Assembly: GCF_030580955.1 (NCBI RefSeq)
Contig: NZ_JAUQON010000001.1
Location: 558,001 to 622,000, forward strand
Reading direction: 5' to 3'
Origin: Hymenobacter convexus
GTDB lineage: Bacteria > Bacteroidota > Bacteroidia > Cytophagales > Hymenobacteraceae
Length of the DNA stretch: 64,000 nucleotides
Every line of letters starts with the position of its first letter. The stretch's first letter is position 1. Shown here one piece after another: positions 51,895 through 60,643 of the stretch. The position numbers were made by a program, and so were the translations under genes. The notes beneath the pieces are model-generated. The model was given only the letters and a program-made list of their open reading frames with translations, made no database searches and was not told where the DNA came from.

Positions 51895-52857
51895 ATGGCT
51901 TCTTCCTTTTTCAAGTACTACCTGTTGGCAACGCTCGGTTTGGCAACTAACGCCGCCGCCCAATCAGCCAAGGTGCTGCCTTATTTGAACAGCATTTCGG
52001 GCACCAAAACCCTGGCCGGCCAGCACAACAAGGAGCCCAACGCCGAGCCGACGAAGTGGACGGACTTCATCTATAGAACCACCGGCAAGTACCCCGCGCT
52101 GTGGAGCGGCGACTTCCTGTTTCAGCAGGAAAACATCGACAACCGCTGGAAAATGATAAAGCAGGCGCGCAAGCAGTACCGCAAGGGCGCGGTGGTGAAC
52201 ATCATGTGGCACGCCTGCCCGCCCGGTCCTGGCGAGCCCTGCGCCTGGGACCCCGGCCTGCTCAACCAACTGCTCACCGATGCGCAGTGGCAGGAACTCA
52301 CTACCGACGGCACGCCCCTGAATAAGGCCTGGAAAGCCCGCATGGATGGCATTGTGGTGTATCTGCAGTACCTGAAGGACCACAACGTGGAGGTGCTTTT
52401 CCGGCCCTTGCACGAGATGAACCAAGGCAAGTTCTGGTGGGGCGGCCGGCCCGGCCCGAACGGAACCGCCCGCCTCTACCAAATCACCCATGACTACCTG
52501 CAGAAAACCAAGGGCCTGACCAACCTCATTTGGGTGTGGGACATGCAGGATATGAGCCGCGACTTTGCCCAATACAACCCCGGCGAAGCCTACTGGGACG
52601 TCTTCGCCTTCGACGTGTACGACCAGGGCTACAACAAATCGTGGTACGACTACATCCTGCCCATTGTGGGCTCGAAGCCCATGGCCATCGGCGAGTGCGC
52701 CACCCTGCCGACACCGGAAATCCTGGCAGCGCAGCCCCGTTGGACATTTTTCATGAGCTGGGCCGAACTGGTGCAAGAAAAGAATTCCGTCGAGGCTATC
52801 AAGCGCATTTACGACGCGCCGCAGGTGCTGACGCGTGATGAACTGCCGAAGTGGTAG
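51895..52857 (+). CDS. Third GH26 beta-mannanase, single-domain
   Basis: A 320-residue GH26 enzyme, close in sequence to the other two but with neither F5/8C nor T9SS domains. ATG 51895 starts a signal peptide (MASSFFKYYLLATLGLATNAAAQ). Active site: acid/base E174 in FRPLHEMN and nucleophile E267 in IGECATLPTP. The missing sorting domain places it in the periplasm (or, less likely, on the surface), where it could cut imported oligomers to mannobiose. It lies 77 bases after the lipoprotein and 55 before the GH5-like gene. Confidence 0.93.
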   Translation: MASSFFKYYLLATLGLATNAAAQSAKVLPYLNSISGTKTLAGQHNKEPNAEPTKWTDFIYRTTGKYPALWSGDFLFQQENIDNRWKMIKQARKQYRKGAVVNIMWHACPPGPGEPCAWDPGLLNQLLTDAQWQELTTDGTPLNKAWKARMDGIVVYLQYLKDHNVEVLFRPLHEMNQGKFWWGGRPGPNGTARLYQITHDYLQKTKGLTNLIWVWDMQDMSRDFAQYNPGEAYWDVFAFDVYDQGYNKSWYDYILPIVGSKPMAIGECATLPTPEILAAQPRWTFFMSWAELVQEKNSVEAIKRIYDAPQVLTRDELPKW

Positions 52858-52912
52858 CCGGGGATGAGGTAATACGGCTGCACACGAATATGCAACCCGC
52901 TATACAACAGCT

Positions 52913-54616
52913 ATGAACAACTGGAAAGGGCTGCTCCTTGGGCTGCTGGCATGGCTGGCAGCCCCGGCGAGCTACGCGCAAAAAATCATCAATTCAGCGA
53001 AGCTGACCACCGCGTCGGTGCGTGAGTACGAGAAGGCCGAGTGGGAGATTACGCTCAATTCGGCATTCAAAAACCCGTACAATCAGCAAGAGGTGAGCCT
53101 GGATTTGGTGCTGACCGCGCCGAACGGGCTGCCGGTGGTAGTGCCCGCTTACTGCGAGCAGAACGCCGCGCCGCTCTCGCGTTGGAAGGTGCGGTTTGCC
53201 CCGCAGATGCTGGGGGCGTATACTGGCTTTTTTCGGCTGACCAGCAAGGCGGGCACGGAGGAATCGACGGTTAGCTCTTTCACGGTCGTGGCGGGCAAGA
53301 AGCCTGGTTTTCTACACAAGAATGACCTGTACACCTTTCGGTTCGATAACGGCGAATTGTTCCGCGGCATCGGGGAGAACGTAGCCTGGGAATCCCGCTC
53401 GTTCGAGGACCAGAAGTTTACTTACAACTACCTGCTGCCCACGCTGGCGAAAAACGGAGCCAACTTCTTCCGCACTTGGATGTGCTATTGGAACCTGCCG
53501 CTGGAGTGGCAAAAGGTCAGTTCCACGAAGCGCTACGTCAACTCCACCGACTACTTCCACCCGGGCGCCATTAAGCGCATGGACGAGTTGGTGCAGCTCA
53601 CCGATTCGCTGGGGCTGTACTTCATGCTCACGCTGGACTGGCACGGGCATTTGATGGAAAAAGGCGGCTGGCGCAACAGCCCCTACAACCAGGCCAACGG
53701 GGGCCCGGCCCGCACGCCCACCGAATTTTTTACGCTACCCGCCGCGCAGCAGAAGTATAAGAACAAGCTGCGCTACATCGTGGCCCGTTGGGGCTACAGC
53801 CCCAACATCGCCGCCTGGGAGTTCTTCAACGAGGTGGATAATGCCGTGTACACGCAGCAGGACAGCCTGCTGATTCCGCACGCCGCCGTGACGCACTGGC
53901 ACGCCGAAATGAGCCGATACCTCAAGGACATCGACCCCTACCAGCACCTCGTTACGACCAGCATCTCGCACCGCGACATCGTGGGGATGAATTCTGTGCC
54001 GTATTTCGATTTCAACCAGAAGCACATCTACAAGCACACCGAGAAAATTCCGGCCATCTACCCCGACTACATCCAGACATTCGGCAAGCCCTACGTGGTG
54101 GGCGAGTTCGGCTATCGCTGGGAAGATGCCAACCCGGCCTACAAAGACAGCTTCAACTACGACTACCGGCGCGGGCTCTGGTACGGTTTGTTCAGTCCCA
54201 CGCCCGTGCTGCCGATGACGTGGTGGTGGGAGCTCTTCGACGACCAGCAGATGACGCCTTACTTCCGGGGCGTGCGCGAAATCAGCGACCGGATGCTGGC
54301 CGCCGGCCACGGCGACTTTGAGCCCTTCGACGTGGCCAGCGACGTGGTACAGAGCTTCGGCCTGCGCTGCGGCAATACCTACTTCGTGTACCTGCTGAAC
54401 AATACCGCCGCGTCCGTATCCCCGGCGGTCGCTTTCCCCGCCGCTGGGACCAAAAAGCTGGCCGCCCAGTCATTCGACCCCGCCACCCGGCAGTACCAAA
54501 AGCTGGCCGGCCTGGGGCGAAACGACCAGCAAATCACCCTGCCCGCCCTCACTCTGGGGCCGCAGCAGGAGCGGGTGCTCATCATCACGGCCGGAGGCAA
54601 AGCCCGCGCTTTGTGA
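52913..54616 (+). CDS. DUF5060/GH5-like glycoside hydrolase
   Basis: A 567-residue exported protein: signal peptide (MNNWKGLLLGLLAWLAAPASYA), an Ig-like DUF5060 domain (about 30-130: VREYEKAEWEITLN), then a TIM-barrel domain with LFRGIGENVAWE, GANFFRTWM, acid/base E307 in EFFNEVD and nucleophile E398 in GEFGYRW, both typical of GH clan A (GH5-like). A C-terminal beta domain (about 490-567) completes it. It probably acts on mannan oligosaccharides in the periplasm, but the exact linkage is not readable. It overlaps the GTG of the GH2 frame, so it is translationally close to the next gene. Confidence 0.82.
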   Translation: MNNWKGLLLGLLAWLAAPASYAQKIINSAKLTTASVREYEKAEWEITLNSAFKNPYNQQEVSLDLVLTAPNGLPVVVPAYCEQNAAPLSRWKVRFAPQMLGAYTGFFRLTSKAGTEESTVSSFTVVAGKKPGFLHKNDLYTFRFDNGELFRGIGENVAWESRSFEDQKFTYNYLLPTLAKNGANFFRTWMCYWNLPLEWQKVSSTKRYVNSTDYFHPGAIKRMDELVQLTDSLGLYFMLTLDWHGHLMEKGGWRNSPYNQANGGPARTPTEFFTLPAAQQKYKNKLRYIVARWGYSPNIAAWEFFNEVDNAVYTQQDSLLIPHAAVTHWHAEMSRYLKDIDPYQHLVTTSISHRDIVGMNSVPYFDFNQKHIYKHTEKIPAIYPDYIQTFGKPYVVGEFGYRWEDANPAYKDSFNYDYRRGLWYGLFSPTPVLPMTWWWELFDDQQMTPYFRGVREISDRMLAAGHGDFEPFDVASDVVQSFGLRCGNTYFVYLLNNTAASVSPAVAFPAAGTKKLAAQSFDPATRQYQKLAGLGRNDQQITLPALTLGPQQERVLIITAGGKARAL

Positions 54617-54624
54617 GCAATGGC

Positions 54625-57525
54625 ATGAGCAGATGGACGAATTATTTTAACGATAGTAAGCCGGCGGTGGTGGGCCGCAGGCTTCGCTTGGGTTGGCTGC
54701 TCGTGGGGATTGGGGCGGGCCTGTTGCTGCAACAACCCGCAGCCCACGGGCAGCAGCCCAAGCTTAATTACGGCCTGGCCCGGCCGCAGGACCCGGCCAC
54801 GCTGCCCCGGGCGCAAGCGCCTTACCTGCCGCCCACGCGCCGGCCGAAAGTGCCGCCACGCACGGTGCTGGCTGCCGCGCCCGATGGCCGGCTGCGCCTC
54901 ACCCAGGGCTGGGAAATGGCCGCGGCGAATGACGTGCCGGCGGCTGGCGCGGCTATCAGCCAAGTCGGTTTCCGCAGCGGCAGCTGGTACAATGCTACCG
55001 TACCGGGAACCGTGCTCACCACGCTAATCGACCAGGGCGTGTACCCCGACCCTTACATTGGGCTGAATAACCTGCGCATTCCTGACACGCTAGCGCGCCA
55101 GCCGTGGTGGTATCGCATCGCGTTTCGGGTGCCGGTTGCCAAGCGCAAGCAAAGCGCCTGGCTGACGTTTGCGGGCGTCAATTACCAAGCGGAAGTGTGG
55201 CTGAACGGCCAGCGGCTGGGCACCATCAAGGGCGCGTTTCGGCGGGGTGAGTTTGAGGTGTGCCGGTGGCTGAACCCCACCGGCGAGAACGTGCTGGCGG
55301 TGCGAATTCTGCCGCCGCCGCACCCGGGCATTCCGCACGAGGAATCGGCCCGCACCGGGCAGGGGCCGAACGGCGGCGCGCTGGCCGGCGACGGGCCCAG
55401 CTTCATGGCCTCGGAGGGTTGGGACTGGATGCCCGGCATCCGCGACCGCAACAGCGGCATCTGGCAGGACGTGCAGCTGCATTTCAGCGGCCCCATTACC
55501 CTGCACGACCCGCAGATTATCACCCACCTGCCGTTGCCCGATACGACGCGCGCGTCCGTTACCGTGCGCGCCACGCTGCACAACGCCAGCCGCCAGCCGC
55601 AGACGGTGGCTGTGACCGGCCAGCTCGAAGGCCAGACTTTCCGCCAGATTGTGACGGTGCCCGCGCTCGGCGATAAGCTCGTAGTTTTCAATCCTGCCAG
55701 GTTTGCTCCGCTGCGGCTGAACCAGCCGCGTCTGTGGTGGCCCAATGGCTACGGCCGGCCCAATCTCTACACCATGAAGCTAAGCGTGGCGGCCGGTAAT
55801 CAGCCCTCGGACCAGCAGACGGTGCGCTTTGGCGTGCGCGAGCTGACCTATGAAATGACGGTGGACATGCCGGTGGGGGAGGGGCAGCGGGTCGAGTTCA
55901 ACCCACTGCGCTCGCCGGCGGGCCAGCTGCTGTTTGACAACGTGAACCGCCGTGAAGTCGCTCCCGAGGTCGCCGTGGCTCGCCTGAGGCCTGGGGCTGA
56001 CCAGCGCGCTTTCACGCCCGTAGCGGAACCGGCGGCCGCGCCTTACCTCGTGCTGAAGGTGAACGGCCAGCGCATTTTCTGCCGGGGCGGCAACTGGGGC
56101 ATAGACGATGCCCGCAAGCGCGTGTCGCGGGCGCGGCTGGAGCCTTACTTTAAGCTGCACCAGCGAGCGTACCTCAACATGATTCGCAACTGGACCGGCG
56201 AGAGCACCGAGGAAGAATTCTTCCAACTGGCCGACGAGTACGGCATGCTGGTGTGGAACGACTTCTGGCTCTCAACCCAGGGCTTTAACATCGAGCCGAC
56301 GGATAACGCGCTGTTCATGGACAATGCCACCGACGTGGTGCGGCGCTACCGCAACCACCCGAGCATTGCCCTCTGGTGCCCGCGCAATGAGGGCTACGCG
56401 CCCGTCGCCCTCGAAGACCCCCTGGCCCGCCTCATCGCCACCGAGGACGGCACCCGCTACTACCAGCCCAATTCGCGCAACTTAAACCTGCGCACCAGCG
56501 GCCCTTGGAACTACTTCACCGACCCGGCCGAATACGCCCGGCGCCTTGCCCAGGGCTTCACCACCGAAATCGGGACCTTCTCCGTGCCCGAGGCCCGCAC
56601 CATCCGCCAGTTCATTCCGGCGGCCGACCAGTGGCCCATCAACGACACCTGGTACTACCACGACCTGCACGCCGAGCACGCGCAGCCGCAGTACCTGGGT
56701 GACGTCACCCGCCTCTATGGGACGCCCACGGGCCCGGAGGACTTCGCCCGCAAGGTGCAGTTTCTCAACTACGACCACCACCGCGCCATGTTTGAGGCCT
56801 GGAACGGCCGCCTCTGGCACGATGCCAGCGGCGTGCTGCTTTGGATGAGCCACCCGGCTTGGCCCAGCATGATTTGGCAGCTGTATTCCTGGGACTACGC
56901 CACCCACGCCGCCTACTACGGCGCGCAAAAAGCCTGCGAGCCCCTGCACGTGCAATGGAACCTGGACGACCACCAGGCCGTGGTGGTCAACACCACGCTG
57001 CGGCCGCTGACGAATGGCAAAGTGGTATGCACGTTTTACGACGTAGCGGGGAAGCAGCTTGCTACCGAAACCCGCCCCGGGCAGGCATCAGCCAACCAGA
57101 CTACGGCCGTTTTTACACCACAGCTACCGGCCCCGCTGCCCCCCGTGTACTTGCTGCGCCTGCAATTGACGGACGCGGCCGATAAGCTGATTTCTACGAA
57201 CGACTACTGGCAAAAGGCGACGCCCGCGGGTGATTTTCAAGCCTTCAACGCGCTGCCACCGGTGCCGCTGGCGCCGCGCCTGATTCGGCAGGATGCGGCC
57301 ACGCATTCGCTTACTTACGAATTGGTGAACCCCACGACTACGCCCGCCGTGGCCGTGCGCCTAACCTTGCTGAGCGACCAACAGCAGCCGGTTTTGCCAG
57401 CTTATTTCTCAGACGGCTACTTTACGCTGCTACCGGGCGAACATCGAGTTATCGACGTGCAATACCCGGCTTCGGCCTCGCCCGCCGCTTTGCGGCTGCT
57501 TGCTGAAGCATATAACGGCCGCTAA
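54625..57525 (+). CDS. GH2 beta-mannosidase-like enzyme
   Basis: A 966-residue exported GH2 enzyme. ATG 54625 (MSRWTNYFND) is chosen over GTG 54613. A hydrophobic segment (LGWLLVGIGAGLLLQQPAA) serves as signal peptide. Domains: jelly roll (about 80-290, with VNYQAEVWLNGQRLGTIKGAFRRGEFEV and EGWDWMPGIRDRNSGIW), Ig-like (about 295-400), TIM barrel with acid/base E589 in PRNEGYAP and nucleophile E648 in TEIGTF, and C-terminal beta domains. The WDWMPGIRDRNSGIW pattern is shared by beta-mannosidases and exo-glucosaminidases; the locus favours beta-mannosidase. It would release mannose from chain ends. Confidence 0.85.
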   Translation: MSRWTNYFNDSKPAVVGRRLRLGWLLVGIGAGLLLQQPAAHGQQPKLNYGLARPQDPATLPRAQAPYLPPTRRPKVPPRTVLAAAPDGRLRLTQGWEMAAANDVPAAGAAISQVGFRSGSWYNATVPGTVLTTLIDQGVYPDPYIGLNNLRIPDTLARQPWWYRIAFRVPVAKRKQSAWLTFAGVNYQAEVWLNGQRLGTIKGAFRRGEFEVCRWLNPTGENVLAVRILPPPHPGIPHEESARTGQGPNGGALAGDGPSFMASEGWDWMPGIRDRNSGIWQDVQLHFSGPITLHDPQIITHLPLPDTTRASVTVRATLHNASRQPQTVAVTGQLEGQTFRQIVTVPALGDKLVVFNPARFAPLRLNQPRLWWPNGYGRPNLYTMKLSVAAGNQPSDQQTVRFGVRELTYEMTVDMPVGEGQRVEFNPLRSPAGQLLFDNVNRREVAPEVAVARLRPGADQRAFTPVAEPAAAPYLVLKVNGQRIFCRGGNWGIDDARKRVSRARLEPYFKLHQRAYLNMIRNWTGESTEEEFFQLADEYGMLVWNDFWLSTQGFNIEPTDNALFMDNATDVVRRYRNHPSIALWCPRNEGYAPVALEDPLARLIATEDGTRYYQPNSRNLNLRTSGPWNYFTDPAEYARRLAQGFTTEIGTFSVPEARTIRQFIPAADQWPINDTWYYHDLHAEHAQPQYLGDVTRLYGTPTGPEDFARKVQFLNYDHHRAMFEAWNGRLWHDASGVLLWMSHPAWPSMIWQLYSWDYATHAAYYGAQKACEPLHVQWNLDDHQAVVVNTTLRPLTNGKVVCTFYDVAGKQLATETRPGQASANQTTAVFTPQLPAPLPPVYLLRLQLTDAADKLISTNDYWQKATPAGDFQAFNALPPVPLAPRLIRQDAATHSLTYELVNPTTTPAVAVRLTLLSDQQQPVLPAYFSDGYFTLLPGEHRVIDVQYPASASPAALRLLAEAYNGR

Positions 57526-57559
57526 CCATTTCGCTCTTCGTGCCATGCGCTTGTCTTCT

Positions 57560-59200
57560 ATGAAAACCTATCATCTTTTGCCCCTGCTAGCGCTACAGAT
57601 ACGGGTGGCCGCCGCTCAACAAGGGAAACCAGCCGTTACGCTGCCCGCCAATCAGGTACGCTTGGCCACCGGACTGCTGGAAGGCGCCACGGCTGCCAGC
57701 GGTATTCACGAGTTTAAAGGTGTGCCCTTTGCCGCGCCGCCGGTGGGCAAGCTGCGCTGGCAGCCGCCGCAACCCGTGGCAAAATGGGCTGGCGTGCGCC
57801 CGGCCAAAGACTTCGGGCCCCGCGCCATGCAGCTGCCGCTGTATGGCGACATGAACTTCCGCTCCAGCGGCGTGAGCGAAGATTGCCTCTACCTGAACGT
57901 CTGGACGCCCGCCAAGTCGGCCCAGGAGCGGCGGCCGGTGTTGGTGTATTTCTACGGCGGCGGCTTCAACGCCGGCGACGGCTCGGAACCGCGCTACGAC
58001 GGCGAGAGCATGGCCCGCCAAGGCATTGTGGCGGTCACGGTCAACTACCGGCTGGGCGTGTTTGGCTTCTTCGCGCATCCCGCCCTCACGCAGGAGTCGC
58101 CGCACCACGCGGCTGGAAATTATGGCTTGCTTGACCAGCAGGCGGCCCTGCGCTGGGTACAGCAGAACATTGCGGCCTTTGGCGGCGACCCAGCCCGTGT
58201 TACCATCGGCGGCGAGTCGGCTGGGTCGGTTTCAGTGAGTGCCCAGTTGGCAGCGTCCGGCTCGCGCAACACCTTTCGACAGGCCATTGGCGAAAGCGGC
58301 TCGCTGCTGAGCGCCGACCGTGCTCCCGCGCCCCTGGCTGAGGCTGAGCAAGCCGGAGGAACTTTTGCTTCGCAGGTAGGAGCCGCTTCGCTCGATGCCC
58401 TGCGTGCCCTGCCCGCGCAGCAGTTGCTGGAAGCGGCTGGCCGGCCCCAGGCTCCCCGCTTCCGGCCGGTGGTGGACGGCTACTTCTTCACCAAAGCGCC
58501 GCTGGCGACTTACGCAGCGGGCGAGCAGGTCCGGGTGCCGCTGCTAGTAGGCTGGAATTCCCAGGAAGTCGATTATCACTCGCTCCTGGGTTCGGCCCCG
58601 CCCACGCTGGAGAACTACCGCGCCGCCGTGGAAAAGCTTTACGGCTCCCGCACCGCCGAGGCCCTGCAACGCTACCCAGCCGCCACCGATGCCGAAGTTG
58701 CCGCCGTGGCCACTGACCTGGCTGCCGACCGCTTCACGGCCTACGCCACCTGGAAATGGGCCGACCTGCACGGCCAAACCAGCGGCCAGCCCGTGTACCG
58801 ATACCTCTACGCCCACCCGCGCCCGGCTATGACGCCCGCAATGGGGAACGCCACGGCCGGCCTGGCCGGCGGGGTGGTGCAGCAAGACGCTACCGCGCCC
58901 AAAACGCCTCCCCCCACCGGCGCGGTGCATTCGGCCGAGATTGAATACGCGCTGGGTAATCTGGCTACCAACAAGGTGTACGCTTGGACGCCGGCCGATT
59001 ATGAGCTCTCGAAAACCATGCAGGCCTACTTCGTCAATTTCATCAAAACCGGCAACCCCAACGGCGCGGGCCTGCCTGTCTGGCCCGCCGCCAACCGCCC
59101 CCCCACTGGCCAAATCCTGCGCCTCGACCTTACCACCCAGGCCGTGCCGGAGCCTAACCGGGCGCGCTACGAATTTCTGGACCAATCAATTACCAAGTAA
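57560..59200 (+). CDS. Carboxylesterase (type B) family protein
   Basis: A 546-residue alpha/beta-hydrolase. ATG 57560 gives a compact signal peptide (MKTYHLLPLLALQIRVAAAQ); 57545 would add five residues. Family marks: EFKGVPFAAPPVGKLRWQPPQPV, SEDCLYLNVWTP, oxyanion FYGGGFNAG, nucleophile S220 in GESAGS and AAFGGDPARVTIGGESAG. It is exported, probably periplasmic. In the locus it may remove acetyl or other ester groups from mannan oligomers after import. It starts 34 bases after the GH2 stop and overlaps the cupin gene by one base. Confidence 0.85.
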   Translation: MKTYHLLPLLALQIRVAAAQQGKPAVTLPANQVRLATGLLEGATAASGIHEFKGVPFAAPPVGKLRWQPPQPVAKWAGVRPAKDFGPRAMQLPLYGDMNFRSSGVSEDCLYLNVWTPAKSAQERRPVLVYFYGGGFNAGDGSEPRYDGESMARQGIVAVTVNYRLGVFGFFAHPALTQESPHHAAGNYGLLDQQAALRWVQQNIAAFGGDPARVTIGGESAGSVSVSAQLAASGSRNTFRQAIGESGSLLSADRAPAPLAEAEQAGGTFASQVGAASLDALRALPAQQLLEAAGRPQAPRFRPVVDGYFFTKAPLATYAAGEQVRVPLLVGWNSQEVDYHSLLGSAPPTLENYRAAVEKLYGSRTAEALQRYPAATDAEVAAVATDLAADRFTAYATWKWADLHGQTSGQPVYRYLYAHPRPAMTPAMGNATAGLAGGVVQQDATAPKTPPPTGAVHSAEIEYALGNLATNKVYAWTPADYELSKTMQAYFVNFIKTGNPNGAGLPVWPAANRPPTGQILRLDLTTQAVPEPNRARYEFLDQSITK

Positions 59201-59715
59201 TGCTCCTGATGGAAACGCTGAATACCCAAAAAGAAACGCTTTTTCAACAAGTAGCTGACCAGCTACAGGCGCAGGGCCTGCGCATCAGTCAGCGCGATGA
59301 GTCGCGCCCCTGGGGCGGCTTTTTTGTCATCGACGAAGCCCAGGCCCAGCAATTCGCCGACACGTATTTCAATGGCTTGCCGGTGGAGACGCTGCGCATT
59401 GCTGGCCAGCTCAGCCCCAAGATGCTGTTAGTTGCCCCGGAGGCGCGCCTGAGTTGGCAGTACCACCACCGGCGGGCCGAAATCTGGCAGGTGGTGCAGG
59501 GCCCCGTGGGCGTAGCCACTAGCGATACCAATGCTGAAGGAGAGGTGCAGTCGTACGCGCCGGGCCGCCGGATTATCCTCCGCCAGGGGGAGCGCCACCG
59601 CTTGGTAGGCTTAACGGGCTGGGGCGTGGTAGCCGAAATCTGGCAGCATACTAATGCGAACCAGCCGTCGGACGAGGAGGATATCGTGCGCGTGCAGGAT
59701 GACTTTGGACGCTAG
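59200..59715 (+). CDS. Mannose-6-phosphate isomerase-like cupin
   Basis: A 171-residue cytoplasmic cupin; ATG 59200 shares its A with the previous stop, and ATG 59209 is possible. The sequence RPWGGFFVIDE...LLVAPEARLSWQYHHRRAEIWQVVQGPVGVAT...GRRIILRQGERHRLVG resembles the C-terminal domain of type II phosphomannose isomerases, with metal ligands in YHHRRAEIW and ERHR. As the last gene of the mannan locus it may isomerise mannose 6-phosphate to fructose 6-phosphate, or act on mannose itself. No mannose kinase or phosphomannomutase is in the window. Confidence 0.75.
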   Translation: MLLMETLNTQKETLFQQVADQLQAQGLRISQRDESRPWGGFFVIDEAQAQQFADTYFNGLPVETLRIAGQLSPKMLLVAPEARLSWQYHHRRAEIWQVVQGPVGVATSDTNAEGEVQSYAPGRRIILRQGERHRLVGLTGWGVVAEIWQHTNANQPSDEEDIVRVQDDFGR

Positions 59716-60131
59716 GTCCTGTCCGAAGTACATCTCTTATTAAAACTGTACTTGGATGGTGAGCTTGGTTTCTAGGTCAGAATAATTAGACTACTTAACT
59801 AGTGGTCAGTAGTGTTGGAACTTTTTGAGAAATGCCCTGGGCCATGTTCTGCACAATGTACATGGCTGTGGCCCGCTGGAATACTACGGTTCGCAGCTGT
59901 ACCTGGCTTAGAGGCGCGCTCCCTTCACCGGTCCCACTGCGGTCCCTGACCCAGTGCACACACGTAATGCTCCCGGACCGGGGGCAAACCGGGGGCAGAA
60001 ATGAAAATTGCCCCCGGTTTCTAAGAATATCAGTGCCGAATGCTGCTTGCAAATGGGGGAGTGCTTTCGGTAAAAGTGCCGTAGTATCAACGGCGCCGGC
60101 ATGTAGTGGTATGGACCGGCAAATGACTGTT
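59716..60131. other. Right end of the island, non-coding
   Basis: 416 bases with no supported gene. It holds the G/C repeat cluster (two inverted copies of ACCGGGGGCA at 59977-59997) and the direct repeat at 60007-60020. Confidence 0.5.
60007..60020 (+). repeat. Subterminal repeat near attR
   Basis: ATTGCCCCCGGTTT, identical to 4550-4563. It lies 111 bases inside the right 18-bp repeat. Interpreted as an integrase arm-type site. Confidence 0.5.
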
Positions 60132-60149
60132 CCCAGGAGGGAGCGCTAA
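60132..60149 (+). repeat. Right attachment site (attR)
   Basis: CCCAGGAGGGAGCGCTAA, an exact 18-base copy of 4494-4511. The bases before it do not continue the tRNA T loop, so this is only the 3'-end fragment left by integration. Confidence 0.75.
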
Positions 60150-60154
60150 TATAT

Positions 60155-60194
60155 AAAATGCCCTTGCAAATCGTGGATTTGCAAGGGCATTTTT
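60155..60194 (+). terminator. Strong terminator just outside attR
   Basis: A perfect 18-bp stem (60155-60172 with 60176-60193), GTG loop and T run. In the empty chromosome it would lie 14 bases after the tRNA-Asn discriminator, so it is probably that gene's original terminator. Confidence 0.9.
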
Positions 60195-60643
60195 GCTGGT
60201 GTGGCCGACTCATGAAATGCTCAGTGAGAATGCGTGTTCAAGAGACATTTTACACACCTGCTTCTTGTGAAGTGCCCTTCGGTTTGCTGAGAGCAATACG
60301 CATTAAGAAACTCCTCGCTGCATTGCTCTTAACGGCCTAATTAGAGGTGCGATAGTGAATCGATAAAGAATTATGCTAAACGCCTCAAGAGGTACGGGCC
60401 ACTGACCAACGTTTTGGCGGGCAATTGGAAAAAATAGCGCCCCAAGCGGTTCAAACGGGCAAAACGAACCGGTGTGAGTTGAGCCAGGCTCGGGTAACAC
60501 CAGTGGAGCCGTGGCCTGTTGGCGTTGTGAGGCCGGTTGCGCGTAGACCATGTTTCAGACGACTGCGTTGGTGACCGCGTTGAGGGAGTGCGCGACTGCT
60601 TGCCGCGCCTCTTCCTGCTTTTGATACAACACCCCGGCGAGCA
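60195..60643. other. Intergenic region downstream of attR
   Basis: About 450 bases with no supported gene, repeat or hairpin. The M19 gene ends at 60644 from the other side. Confidence 0.4.
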
